From Amphiura filiformis (taxonomy: Eukaryota > Echinodermata > Ophiuroidea > Amphilepidida > Amphiuridae): a stretch of 64,000 nt of DNA. The stretch lies in the NCBI RefSeq assembly GCF_039555335.1, contig NC_092642.1, positions 21,421,812-21,485,811 of the forward strand, written 5' to 3'. Below are positions 12,001 to 21,752 of this stretch, piece by piece (position 1 is the stretch's first letter; every line of letters starts with the position of its first letter). The translations under genes were made by a program, and so were the position numbers. The notes under the pieces were generated by a model. That model ran no database searches. It worked only from the letters and a program-made list of their open reading frames with translations, and was not told where the DNA came from.

Positions 12001-12026
12001 ATGGAGGAGGTCCCAGCTTGCAATAA
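2793..12026 (+). CDS. DUF6729 / RNase H-fold transposase-like protein, ten exons, about 1,548 aa
   Basis: Ten exons with GT-AG borders join in frame: 2793-3011, 3294-3617, 3959-4087, 4578-4799, 5168-5287, 5766-6065, 7030-9063, 9603-9871, 10208-10379, 11169-12026. All introns are phase 0 except the eighth (phase 2). Residues 1-438 are a basic N-terminus plus Ser/Pro/Ala-rich repeats. About 470-650 resemble DUF6729 with CPKC (526-529) and CKSC (562-565) zinc pairs. About 690-1,000 look like a DDE transposase fold with D703 (KIDSTKK), D769 or D771 (YTDRDCC) and E958 (SLECFH). An acidic stretch follows, then a conserved C-terminal region, a Cys/His cluster (C1427, C1430, H1439, C1448) and an eight-residue repeat tail. 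I recall similar multi-copy uncharacterised proteins in fish and marine invertebrates. Function is unknown: it may be a living DNA transposon or a domesticated host gene. No terminal inverted repeats were found. An AATAAA lies at 12,223. Confidence 0.82.
3294..3617 (+). CDS. DUF6729 gene, exon 2: Ser/Pro repeat exon
   Basis: 108 codons, mostly imperfect repeats of PSVASSSQGAPPSSLHR with an inserted MPAESLHR. The acceptor is TACTTTCAG and the donor GTAAGA, both phase 0. The repeat period shows at DNA level as units of 51-75 bp, so long open frames in the other frames and on the other strand are by-products of the repeat. Confidence 0.65.
3959..4087 (+). CDS. DUF6729 gene, exon 3
   Basis: 43 codons, starting VPLQGMKQYVATGSRG and ending YIPGTAASP. 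It is the only one of exons 2-6 that is not low-complexity. The acceptor is ATTTTCAG and the donor GTAAGC, phase 0 at both ends. Confidence 0.65.
4578..4799 (+). CDS. DUF6729 gene, exon 4: Pro/Ser-rich exon
   Basis: 74 codons of SPRPSPRPILSPGPP-type repeats, ending in ETITLTYQ. It contains no ATG in its frame. The acceptor is TTTTCTAATCTAG and the donor is CAG followed by GTAAGG. It is open and phase 0 at both ends, which supports it despite its low complexity. Confidence 0.65.
5168..5287 (+). CDS. DUF6729 gene, exon 5
   Basis: 40 codons, Ser/Pro/Thr-rich (TPQSILQPSSPTLHPSSP), ending SSSSYQ before a GTGAGG donor. The acceptor is TTTTTAAACAG. Exons 4 and 5 both end in a Tyr-Gln codon pair, which suggests exon duplication. 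Confidence 0.6.
5766..6065 (+). CDS. DUF6729 gene, exon 6: Ala/Ser/Lys repeat exon
   Basis: Exactly 100 codons. The core is a repeat of SKVSAAASKAP type, about nine copies, followed by an acidic/polar segment ending SSVPNQK. The acceptor is TTTCATTTTCAG, the donor GTATGG, phase 0. Confidence 0.62.
6066..7029. other. Intron 6 of the DUF6729 gene, nothing notable
   Basis: 964 bp of AT-rich intron with only short chance open frames. I see no repeat family, RNA gene or alternative exon in it. Confidence 0.6.
7030..9063 (+). CDS. DUF6729 gene, exon 7: zinc domain and transposase-like core
   Basis: 678 codons in a single exon, residues 439-1,116. It opens SKSLFPRQKIDYGQRL after the acceptor ATATTACAG. 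The order is: linker, WWYPPSV, DUF6729-like zinc region with CPKC and CKSC, helical segment, then the catalytic-core candidate with KIDSTKK, YTDRDCC, RLDIWHYMRR and TSLECFHLHLARF. It ends in an Asp/Glu/Ser-rich acidic tract and a GTAAAT donor. No stop interrupts 2 kb, which in AT-rich DNA implies selection or recent origin. Confidence 0.9.
9112..9131. repeat. TA microsatellite in intron 7
   Basis: A run of alternating T and A in the intron of the DUF6729 gene, 50 bp after the donor. Confidence 0.8.
9603..9871 (+). CDS. DUF6729 gene, exon 8
   Basis: Encodes GWDKVDALAQALVSLRG, then LWKDLLDFDKK and a basic segment ending GYHGVEAMR. The acceptor is TTATTTTATTAG. The donor GTATGT splits an Arg codon (phase 2), the only non-zero phase in the gene. 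Confidence 0.8.
10208..10379 (+). CDS. DUF6729 gene, exon 9
   Basis: 57 complete codons reading CFLSGGSPALSPARSRLVEA, then AICVHLCAKI, and ending SRWKLILAAYNE. The split Arg codon from exon 8 is completed correctly, which confirms the junction. The segment has the look of the conserved C-terminal domain I associate with this family. Confidence 0.8.
10380..11168. other. Intron 9 of the DUF6729 gene, with a weak inverted repeat
   Basis: AT-rich intron. An inverted repeat pairs 10,930-11,000 with 11,060-11,135 (TTCAATTTT...ACTCACCA against TGGTGAGTGCAC...AAAATTGAA), likely a small MITE that ends close to the acceptor of exon 10. Confidence 0.45.
11169..12026 (+). CDS. DUF6729 gene, terminal exon 10: Cys/His cluster and 8-aa repeats
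   Basis: 285 codons plus TAA, starting VRLRLLNSEALLEGTN after the acceptor ATATTTCAG. INETTLVKWFKNEQRRQE is the end of the conserved domain. A Gln/Pro/Thr-rich linker leads to YTCRACDNPMTSGDHTQF, then RGKRYC, a likely zinc-binding knuckle. The tail is about nine tandem copies of AEKSAQSA-type octapeptides at 11,810-11,990. The frame stays open about 100 nt upstream of the acceptor, so a retained-intron reading is also open. Confidence 0.8.
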   Translation, partial: VRLRLLNSEALLEGTNIMLYHINETTLVKWFKNEQRRQEVTTLLQGRDPPGQLAVAAESLPPAQIQPQTPQEPMHQHEFDEPEDRTGLVVTRHKAAETPQDLPSDIADVITDSDTQPITPTDGTSVSSSHSRTTEWRHRKKTAIQKQQQGKVPAGKVERKQYTCRACDNPMTSGDHTQFRGKRYCPNVFGAPSKQEWLAERREEARQKKAKAAAEKSAQSAPEKSTQSAAAQSAQSAAEKSAQSAAEKSTQSAAAQSAQSAAEKSAQSTTEGSTQRPDGGGPSLQ

Positions 12027-13600
12027 ACAAGTCTCATCTATTTTCTTCCCTGTATCAATTCATGTTAAATGGTAACTCTCTTTTTGAAATATTTAAGAAT
12101 GTGAACATTCACCCAGTTGTAAATTTAAAAGCAGCTTCTTATTGGTGGTGTAAGAATTTAATTATTGCACACTCACTTCATTATGTTGCATTTATTTGAG
12201 GCAGTGTCTTTTGTAAAGCTGGAATAAAGTGTCCTTAGATGTTTCAAAAAGTGAGTTGCCACACAGCATAACCATCAGTCTTGAGGCTAATTTGTAACAT
12301 GTTTAACAGGGCTTATATTGCCATGAAAAGGCTGGGCATATACTGATTTTTGTGATCCTGTGTTGCATATGGTGGGCATTATAGGGTTAACCAATGTTAA
12401 AGAATATTCAACCTATCGTTGCATGTTTAAAACAAATCCAGGCTAACAGGTGATAATGCATATCACACTATGCATGACTGGTAGATGCTTGACCAGCAGC
12501 CTGGATTTGTCGGAAAAACGTCCAATGTTGGGTTGAACGTTGGACATTTTTGATTTAAGTGCTCAAAATTAAAGTTACTCTGTGATAGTTAATGTGTTCC
12601 TGAAACACTTCATGTACCGTTAAAAGTAACACTCAGGAATCTTGTAGATATTTGAAGAAAACATGAAAAGCATGACCTTAAATGCTCTTAAGATATGTGT
12701 CTATAAAGTAAGTCATTGTGTGCTCATATTATTGTGCAATTTATCTCATATTGACAGTGTGCGCCTAACCAAAGAAAAAGTATTTTGACAAAGTGTGCTC
12801 ATATTGTGGACCAAATTGTCCAATTTTATCTTTTAATGGGTCATAATGTGAAAAACATTTGTATATTCCTCAGGTAATGAATGAGTTAGTCAAGTTCAAC
12901 AGGATTAGTTAATGAAGACACAGAAAATGACAAGCCAAACAACCAAAACATGCAATTCTTGCAAAACATTTAATTATACATCTGTGTGCTATAGTATGCA
13001 ATTGTTCAAGAATCACATTCTGTAACTATTTCAGTGACCCTTATTTGAAAGAAAACAAAATTTATAATCATACAAGGATTTGAAAGCATTTAAAGTAATA
13101 ATTTTGGCAATTCCAGGCAGATTTTACAGCACTTTGGCATTTATTAAATTATATAAAATAGCTTTTTTGAAATAGTATCTTCACTTTCCTTGTTATTATA
13201 AAACAAGAATATAGAGTGATAAGAGTGGTAGTGAAACATCCCAAACACACATATTGTACCTTGTTTTACAGGACCTATCATGGATTTTCCTGTGCAAGAT
13301 GCTACACCAATAGTCAATAATCATAAATAGGCCAATTTGATCATAATATCTCATGCAGTTCTTTGCAGTGTTTTGTAAAATCCAAAGCTTTTGTGATCAA
13401 ATTTACTTATTAAATGCTTGTTGGTACAGCATTTTTGCAAAATATTGTGTATAAACTTGGTCTTGTTACCTTACATCAAGAAGAATTGTAATTTTATATT
13501 TTTCAGACACGATCAAGCGTAAAAGATTGATTTTGGACTTATAACAATAATTATATTAAGGGGAGCGTGGGTAGGTTTAGCCCTTGAGTTAATTTTCTAT
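12027..13600. other. 3' flank of the DUF6729 gene, no further gene seen
   Basis: A polyadenylation signal AATAAA lies at 12,223-12,228, about 200 bp after the stop. Beyond it I find only AT-rich sequence without long frames, RNA genes or clear repeats. Confidence 0.55.
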
Positions 13601-13616
13601 ACATTGTATGTGCCTG

Positions 13617-14480
13617 ATACTGTTTTTATACCTCATTTTTAAAAAGAATTTTATACTTAGAATTAGGAATAGAATTGTAGATTCATGCATATTGGTAACA
13701 AAATGAGAACAATTTAAAATTCTACACTATTTGTTTATTTCGCTTACCGGGAGCGCTTTCAAGGAACTCCCTCCCGTCATCAGATGTTGTTAACATCAGC
13801 TGATGACGAGGAAGTTCATCGAAAGCGCTCCTGGAAAGCAAAATAAACAAGTAGTGTAGAAGTTTAATTTTAAATTATTCTCAATTTTTTACTTCACACT
13901 GCTTTTATACCTCATTTTTAAAAGAATTTTGTACTTAAAATTAGAAATAGACTTGTAGATTTTGGTATCTCTGTATACTCTGTTTTGATACCTCATTTTT
14001 AAAAGAATTTTATACTTAGAGTTAGAAATAGAATAGTAAATTTATACATATTGGTAACAAAATGAGAATAATTTAAGACTCTACACTATTTGTTTATTTC
14101 GCTTACCAGGAGCGCTTTCGAGGAAATCCCTCCCCATCTGATGTTGTTAACAACATCAGTTGATGATGAGGAAGTTCCTCGAAAGTGCTCTTGTAAGCAA
14201 AATAAACAATCAGTGTAGAAGTTTAATTCTAAACTATTCTCAATTTTGTACTTCACACTGCTTTTATACCTCATTTTTAAAAGAATTTTGTACTTAAAAT
14301 TAGAAATAGACTTGTAGATTTTGGTAACAAAATGAGAATGGCTTAACATTCTGCACTATTTGTTTATTTCACTACCAGGAGCACTTTCGAGCAACTTTCT
14401 CGCCATCAGCAGATATTGTTAACAACATCGGCTGATGACGAGGAAGTTCCTCGAAAGCGCTTCTGGTAAACGAAATAAAC
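13617..14480. repeat. Three copies of a foldback repeat with shared flanks
   Basis: Each copy contains a near-palindrome whose arms read GGAGCGCTTTCGAGGAA and its complement, around a GATGTTGTTAACAACATC centre (13,740-13,848; 14,098-14,208; 14,372-14,480). The copies share flanks of TACTTAGAATTAGAAATAGA type and GTAGAAGTTTAATT, so the array looks like tandem duplication of a unit of 270-360 bp. The family is not known to me; the ends resemble termini of Penelope-like or foldback elements. Confidence 0.7.
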
Positions 14481-14483
14481 AAG

Positions 14484-14720
14484 TCGAGGGTTGACAAACA
14501 GAAGGCCTTAACTCAAAAAGTGCCTTTTTGAGAAAAATGAGTAAAAATAATATTTTGCATTGAGATGTGACCAAGTATTATTGTGCTATAGATGCAACAG
14601 GAAGTTGAATTGAGTTAAGGCTTTATGATTTTAAGAATCTGTGGATATTACAGATTATTTTGGCACCAAAATTTCAAAATGGACAAAAGTGAGTTAAGGC
14701 CTTCTGTTTGTCAACCCTCG
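14484..14720. mobile_element. MITE with 31-bp perfect terminal inverted repeats, nested in the third foldback copy
   Basis: The left end begins CGAGGGTTGACAAACAGAAG at 14,485 and its exact reverse complement ends at 14,720; 31 bp match perfectly. The element interrupts ATAAACAAG/TAGTGTAGAAG of the third foldback copy, which is continuous in the first. AAG on both sides looks like a 3-bp target duplication. It has no coding capacity, so a full-length relative must have supplied the transposase. Confidence 0.8.
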
Positions 14721-14724
14721 AAGT

Positions 14725-15920
14725 AGTATATGTGTAGAAGTTTAATTTTAAATTATTATATATTTTAATTTGTTCACATTTTGATGTATATTATTATGTT
14801 GATGATAACAAGTTTTCCTCTTTTTTCTTTCGTTTTTTCTTTTTTTTTTCTTTTTTTTGAATAAAAACATATATTTGTAGTACTTCAATACATGTGTCAT
14901 TTGTAGCTTTCTTATTGTTGTGATATTCTGATCTGTGAGTGGTATGCTAATGCAATTAAACAAAATAAAAATGTTTTGTCCTCCAAAATAGTCATCGATG
15001 GATTCAGTGGGAAATGGGAATAACAGGATCGTTTGCAAACATGTCAACAATGAAGCGTTACAACATACTTGTTAAAGGGATATTCATAACTCTATTAGAT
15101 TGAAATAAGTTTGAATTATTCATCCAAATAGATTGGATTTCAATCTAATTTGATTAAATTTTCATAGGATTTTCCCCTGATCAGCATCTTATAGATTAAT
15201 TTTCTATCTATTTTTTAAAGTGTTTTGAAGAAATTTTAGGGTCTTTTGGTGATAGTGAAGAAATTAGGGTAAATAAAGGGGGGAAAGGCATGTTATGATT
15301 ACAAATATTAAACACTGCATTTATAGCACCTTACATAACCACTTCAAGGTGCTTTATAGAATAAAACTTAAAATACTAAACAAAGTCAGTTTAAATTGTA
15401 AAAATTTCAAGTAATGCCCATATAATCATGCTATTTTTCCATGTTTAAAAAAAATGGATTTAAGCCAAAAGAAACAGATTAAATTTACAAATAACTAGGC
15501 ATAGGAAATTGCAGCAGTAAAAGTTCAACAATTTCAGTGAAAAATAATGTAAAAATGGGATATTTTCAATGCTGAAAGATTTAGAAATGTGATAAAGAAT
15601 ATAGTTTTATCTGATTATTTGTTCAAAGTATTAAAAATAACGTTTTTGTGAAAATTATGTCAAAAATGGGCTATTTTCAATTTGATAAAAATATAGTTCT
15701 ATTTGATTTATTGAAAATAACAGGTTTTTTTACAAAATTCTAACAAAAAAACAACAAAAACAGCTAATTATTAATAAAGGGGAAAAGAAATCATGCAATT
15801 GGTTGAAAATTATGATGTCATATGGTCACATGTGCAGCTTCTTCTCTCCCCTTCTCTTTCCCCTCTTCCCCCTTTCTCTTCCCCTCTTGCCCCCTCGTAG
15901 AGAACTTTATGCCCCTTTTT
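14725..15920. other. Spacer before the U6 array
   Basis: AT-rich sequence with a poly-T/C stretch at 14,817-14,860 and a strongly pyrimidine-rich block at 15,838-15,900 directly before the array. Two diverged direct repeats containing AAAATGGG(A/C)TATTTTCAAT lie at 15,540-15,600 and 15,650-15,700. No gene seen. Confidence 0.5.
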
Positions 15921-15933
15921 TTGCGCAGGGGCC

Positions 15934-15990
<57 letters not shown>
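15921..15990 (-). pseudogene. U6: U6 snRNA gene, 5' part only (left end of array)
   Basis: Matches about the first 70 nt of U6 on the minus strand, including the 5' stem-loop and the ACAGAGA box. It stops at GCGCAA, and the rest of U6 and the T-run terminator are missing; an A-run and GGGGC follow instead. The promoter to its right is intact, so transcription would give a non-functional RNA. Confidence 0.93.
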
Positions 15991-16013
15991 GATAAAAGAT
16001 AGCACGGACTTGA

Positions 16014-16021
16014 TATTTATA
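16014..16021 (-). promoter_or_regulatory. TATA box in front of the truncated U6 copy
   Basis: TATAAATA about 24-31 nt upstream of the truncated U6 start; the promoter is as complete as in the other units. Confidence 0.7.
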
Positions 16022-16780
16022 TCATCAAAAGTATCGAACATATATTCCTTGGTGTCAAAACGTTGTTACAACGTGCTATTTTACCAATAATAACCAACAG
16101 AGGGCGCCCGACACTGACTAACAGCCATTGCAGGTCACGATCCATTATATTACGTTTAAATTACCCGCCGCGGATTATGCGTGCCGAATCGGTAACTAGC
16201 GAAAGTCGTTTGCTCAAACGAGATCTGCATGCACATCGACCAACTAACCTAGAGCTTTTGTGATTCATGAAGCACGAAATCAGTCGGTGACTATAATGCT
16301 AGGACACGGTAACCTTTTCGTTTGTCGTTTATGAACACTATATAAGCCAAGTTTTAGGCCATTGGATACAGTTAAGTAGTTATGTTAACCAAGTTTGGTG
16401 ACAACGCACGTTAATTGAAGTAGGCCCTATCAGCATATCATTTAAAGGATGTTCGCCAAATTATCACCGATAGCCCCTACATGAACGAATACATGAACTA
16501 ATAGTTTCATTCCAGTGAACATAATGAACAAGTCAAAATTACACTTTTTAATTTTGTTTAATGTTTATAATTATGTCAAACTGATTAAAGTGCGGTGTCA
16601 CGTTTTTCGCCAGTGAAGTAGCAGTTGTGAATGTTGACTTATTAGTTCATGAGTTTCATTCTAGTAAACCTTGTGTTTTTGAGTACCATACCTATAATTA
16701 TATAAATCTGCAGTTAATTCGACACACATATCAGAAACATGACTTGCTATCATCCATCTCTCAAAATATAGTGGAAGACA

Positions 16781-17315
16781 ATGACTTTCAGGATTTAGAT
16801 TTCATACAGCGTTTTACACACTAAAATATGTAGGCCTTAATCATGCGCTGTGCTAATCACTGAGTCACTGTGAGATTGTGTGATACTTTCTGTCCACGTT
16901 GTCGTTGAATTTATATTTAGGCCCCATATCACTGTGTGAAAACGGGAAATTGCATATTAAAAGCTGACAAACTGTACACTTTTTTAAACAAGGTGTAAAT
17001 AAAATAAAACTGCAGTAAAATTACCACCACAAATTTTGGTTAAATCGCCCCATGACTTTCAGGATTTAGATTTCATACAGCGTTTTACACACTAAAATAT
17101 GTAGGCCTTAATAATGCGCTGTGCTAATCACTGAGTCTATGTGAGATTGTGTGATACTTTCTGTCCAAGTTGAATTTATATTTAGGCCCTATATCACTGT
17201 GTGAAAACGGGAAATTGCATATTAAAAGCTGATAAACTTCACACTTTTTTAAACAAGGTGTAAATAAAATAAAACTGCATTAAAATCACCACCACAAATT
17301 TGGTTAAATCGCCCC
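16781..17315. repeat. 271-bp tandem duplication inside each U6 unit
   Basis: ATGACTTTCAGGATTTAGAT begins at 16,781 and again at 17,052, and the following ~265 bp match closely. The same duplicated pair recurs in units 2 and 3 (from about 18,967 and 21,151), so the duplication predates amplification of the array. Confidence 0.85.
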
Positions 17316-17383
17316 AACCATTAAACACCCTTGGCTAATGTTTCAAACTTTTTAATGTCAACCTTATGTCAATTTCAATAGAC

Positions 17384-17957
17384 AGCACATATCAGTAGAC
17401 AGCACACTGTACAGTATTTCATTCAACAATGCTATCTTCAGTAGACAGCACACTGTGCAGTATTTCATTCAACAATGTTATCTTCAGTAGACAGCACACT
17501 GTGCAGTATTTCATTCAACAATGTTATCTTCAGTAGACAGCACACTGTCCAGTATTTCATTCAACAATGTTATCTTCAGTAGACAGCACACTGTACAGTA
17601 TTTCATTCAACAATGTTATCTTCAGTAGACAGCACACTGTACAGTATTTCATTCAACAATGTTATCTTCAGTAGACAGCACACTGTACAGTATTTCATTC
17701 AACAATGTTATCTTCAGTAGACAGCACACTGTGCAGTATTTCATTCAACAATGTTATCTTCAGTAGACAGCACACTGTGCAGTATTTCATTCAACAATGT
17801 TATCTTCAGTAGACAGCACACTGTACAGTATTTCATTCAACAATGTTATCTTCAGTAGACAGCACACTGTACAGTATTTCATTCAACAATGTTATCTTCA
17901 GTAGACAGCACACTGTACAGTATTTCATTCAACAATGTTATCTTCAGTAGACAGCAC
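17384..17957. repeat. 46-bp satellite, about 12 copies (U6 unit 1)
   Basis: Period is exactly 46 bp; the unit contains AGTAGACAGCACACTGTACA and GTATTTCATTCAACAATGTT. Variants G, C or A at the ACTGT(A/G/C)CAG position occur in the same order in all three U6 units, showing that the whole array was copied as a block. Confidence 0.93.
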
Positions 17958-18068
17958 AATATCTATAAATTGAAACAATTGAAAATAAATTGAAACATTT
18001 GGTACGAAAATTGAAACATCGTGTTCCAAATTGTTCCAAATGTTTCAATTTTGTCAGAAATGATTCAA

Positions 18069-18118
18069 AAAAATATGGAACGCTTCACGATTTTGCGTGT
18101 CATCCTTGCGCAGGGGCC

Positions 18119-18175
<57 letters not shown>
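18069..18175 (-). ncRNA. U6: U6 spliceosomal snRNA, full length
   Basis: Read on the minus strand it starts GTGCTTGCTTCGGCAGCACA and is nearly identical to animal U6 over about 107 nt. The ACAGAGA box (pairs with the 5' splice site), the AGC catalytic triad and the 3' GCGTTCCATATTTTT end are present. A run of seven T serves as the Pol III terminator. U6 forms the catalytic core of the spliceosome with U2. Confidence 0.97.
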
Positions 18176-18198
18176 GATAAAAGATAGCACGGACTTGA

Positions 18199-18206
18199 TA
18201 TTTATA
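18199..18206 (-). promoter_or_regulatory. TATA box of U6 copy 2
   Basis: TATAAATA on the minus strand, 24-31 nt upstream of the U6 start, the position expected of type 3 Pol III promoters. The adjoining 18,212-18,245 is almost unchanged in all units and is the likely proximal sequence element, though I cannot name a consensus. Confidence 0.8.
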
Positions 18207-19567
18207 TCATCAAAAGTATCGAACATATATTCCTTGGTGTCAAAACGTTGTTACAACGTGCTATTTTACCAATAATAACCAACAGAGGGCGCCCGACACT
18301 GACTAACAGCCATTGCAGGTCACGATCCATTATATTACGTTTAAATTACCCGCCGCGGATTATGCGTGCCGAATCGGTAACTAGCGAAAGTCGTTTGCTC
18401 AAACGAGATCTGCATGCACATCGACCAACTAACCTAGAGCTTTTGTGATTCATGAAGCACGAAATCAGTCGGTGACTATAATGCTAGGACACGGTAACCT
18501 TTTCGTTTGTCGTTTATGAACACTATATAAGCCAAGTTTTAGGCCATTGGATACAGTTAAGTAGTTATGTTAACCAAGTTTGGTGACAACGCACGTTAAT
18601 TGAAGTAGGCCCTATCAGCATATCATTTAAAGGATGTTCGCCAAATTATCACCGATAGCCCCTACATGAACGAATACATGAACTAATAGTTTCATTCCAG
18701 TGAACATAATGAACAAGTCAAAATTACACTTTTTAATTTTGTTTAATGTTTATAATTATGTCAAACTGATTAAAGTGCGGTGTCACGTTTTTCGCCAGTG
18801 AAGTAGCAGTTGTGAATGTTGACTTATTAGTTCATGAGTTTCATTCTAGTAAACCTTGTGTTTTTTGAGTACCATACCTATAATTATATAAATCTGCAGT
18901 TAATTCGACACACATATCAGAAACATGACTTGCTATCATCCATCTCTCAAAATATAGTGGAAGACAATGACTTTCAGGATTTAGATTTCATACAGCGTTT
19001 TACACACTAAAATATGTAGGCCTTAATCATGCGCTGTGCTAATCACTGAGTCACTGTGAGATTGTGTGATACTTTCTGTCCACGTTGTCGTTGAATTTAT
19101 ATTTAGGCCCCATATCACTGTGTGAAAACGGGAAATTGCATATTAAAAGCTGACAAACTGTACACTTTTTTAAACAAGGTGTAAATAAAATAAAACTGCA
19201 GTAAAATTACCACCACAAATTTTGGTTAAATCGCCCCATGACTTTCAGGATTTAGATTTCATACAGCGTTTTACACACTAAAATATGTAGGCCTTAATAA
19301 TGCGCTGTGCTAATCACTGAGTCTATGTGAGATTGTGTGATACTTTCTGTCCACGTTGAATTTATATTTAGGCCCCTTATCACTGTGTGAAAACGGAAAT
19401 TGCATATTAAAAGCTGATAAACTTCACCCTTTTTTAAACACGGTGTCGCTAAACCAAAACTGCATTAAAATCACCACCACAAATTTGGTTAAATCGCCCC
19501 AACCATTAAAAACCCTTGGCTAATGTTTCAAACTTTTTAATGTCAACCTTATGTCAATTTCAATAGA

Positions 19568-20143
19568 CAGCACATATCAGTAGACAGCACACTGTACAGT
19601 ATTTCATTCAACAATGCTATCTTCAGTAGACAGCACACTGTGCAGTATTTCATTCAACAATGTTATCTTCAGTAGACAGCACACTGTGCAGTATTTCATT
19701 CAACAATGTTATCTTCAGTAGACAGCACACTGTCCAGTATTTCATTCAACAATGTTATCTTCAGTAGACAGCACACTGTACAGTATTTCATTCAACAATG
19801 TTATCTTCAGTAGACAGCACACTGTACAGTATTTCATTCAACAATGTTATCTTCAGTAGACAGCACACTGTACAGTATTTCATTCAACAATGTTATCTTC
19901 AGTAGACAGCACACTGTGCAGTATTTCATTCAACAATGTTATCTTCAGTAGACAGCACACTGTGCAGTATTTCATTCAACAATGTTATCTTCAGTAGACA
20001 GCACACTGTACAGTATTTCATTCAACAATGTTATCTTCAGTAGACAGCACACTGTACAGTATTTCATTCAACAATGTTATCTTCAGTAGACAGCACACTG
20101 TACAGTATTTCATTCAACAATGTTATCTTCAGTAGACAGCACA
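19568..20143. repeat. 46-bp satellite (U6 unit 2)
   Basis: Same copy number and variant order as in unit 1. Confidence 0.93.
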
Positions 20144-20253
20144 ATATCTATAAATTGAAACAATTGAAAATAAATTGAAACATTTGGTACGAAAATTGAA
20201 ACATCGTGTTCCAAATTGTTCCAAATGTTTCAATTTTGTCAGAAATGATTCAA

Positions 20254-20303
20254 AAAAATATGGAACGCTTCACGATTTTGCGTGTCATCCTTGCGCAGGG
20301 GCC

Positions 20304-20360
<57 letters not shown>
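20254..20360 (-). ncRNA. U6: U6 spliceosomal snRNA, full length
   Basis: Same sequence as the copy at 18,069-18,175, including the T-run terminator. It looks equally functional. Confidence 0.97.
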
Positions 20361-20383
20361 GATAAAAGATAGCACGGACTTGA

Positions 20384-20391
20384 TATTTATA
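20384..20391 (-). promoter_or_regulatory. TATA box of U6 copy 3
   Basis: TATAAATA at the same spacing as in copy 2. The adjoining upstream stretch differs from copy 2 at a few bases (near 20,397-20,403), among the few changes in the promoter region. Confidence 0.78.
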
Positions 20392-21752
20392 TCATCACAA
20401 AGCATCGAACATATATTCCTTGGTGTCAAAACGTTGTTACAACGTGCTATTTTACCAATAATAACCAACAGAGGGCGCCCGACACTGACTAACAGCCATT
20501 GCAGGTCACGATCCATTATATTACGTTTAAATTACCCGCCGCGGATTATGCGTGCCGAATCGGTAACTAGCGAAAGTCGTTTGCTCAAACGAGATCTGCA
20601 TGCACATCGACCAACTAACCTAGAGCTTTTGTGATTCATGAAGCACGAAATCAGTCGGTGACTATAATGCTAGGACACGGTAACCTTTTCGTTTGTCGTT
20701 TATGAACACTATATAAGCCAAGTTTTAGGCCATTGGATACAGTTAAGTAGTTATGTTAACCAAGTTTGGTGACAACGCACGTTAATTGAAGTAGGCCCTA
20801 TCAGCATATCATTTAAAGGATGTTCGCCAAATTATCACCGATAGCCCCTACATGAACGAATACATGAACTAATAGTTTCATTCCAGTGAACATAATGAAC
20901 AAGTCAAAATTACACTTTTTAATTTTGTTTAATGTTTATAATTATGTCAAACTGATTAAAGTGCGGTGTCACGTTTTTCGCCAGTGAAGTAGCAGTTGTG
21001 AATGTTGACTTATTAGTTCATGAGTTTCATTCTAGTAAACCTTGTGTTTTTGAGTACCATACCTATAATTATATAAATCTGCAGTTAATTCGACACACAT
21101 ATCAGAAACATGACTTGCTATCATCCATCTCTCAAAATATAGTGGAAGACAATGACTTTCAGGATTTAGATTTCATACAGCGTTTTACACACTAAAATAT
21201 GTAGGCCTTAATCATGCGCTGTGCTAATCACTGAGTCACTGTGAGATTGTGTGATACTTTCTGTCCACGTTGTCGTTGAATTTATATTTAGGCCCCATAT
21301 CACTGTGTGAAAACGGGAAATTGCATATTAAAAGCTGACAAACTGTACACTTTTTTAAACAAGGTGTAAATAAAATAAAACTGCAGTAAAATTACCACCA
21401 CAAATTTTGGTTAAATCGCCCCATGACTTTCAGGATTTAGATTTCATACAGCGTTTTACACACTAAAATATGTAGGCCTTAATAATGCGCTGTGCTAATC
21501 ACTGAGTCTATGTGAGATTGTGTGATACTTTCTGTCCACGTTGAATTTATATTTAGGCCCCTTATCACTGTGTGAAAACGGGAAATTGCATATTAAAAGC
21601 TGATAAACTTCACACTTTTTTAAACAAGGTGTAAATAAAATAAAACTGCATTAAAATCACCACCACAAATTTGGTTAAATCGCCCCAACCATTAAAAACC
21701 CTTGGCTAATGTTTCAAACTTTTAATGTCAACCTTATGTCAATTTCAATAGA

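Noticed and set aside
11717-12075. Other-frame repeats over the C-terminal octapeptide tail
   Set aside because: By-products of the 24-bp repeat unit.
16063-20634. Identical 66-codon open frames at 16,063, 18,248 and within 20,380-20,634
   Set aside because: They lie in the upstream promoter region of each U6 unit and repeat only because the unit repeats. No domain and no conservation other than the tandem copy.
16627-21195. 65-codon open frame (MNVDLLVHEF) in two of the U6 units
   Set aside because: It is broken in unit 2 by one extra T, lies in the spacer, and has no recognisable similarity.
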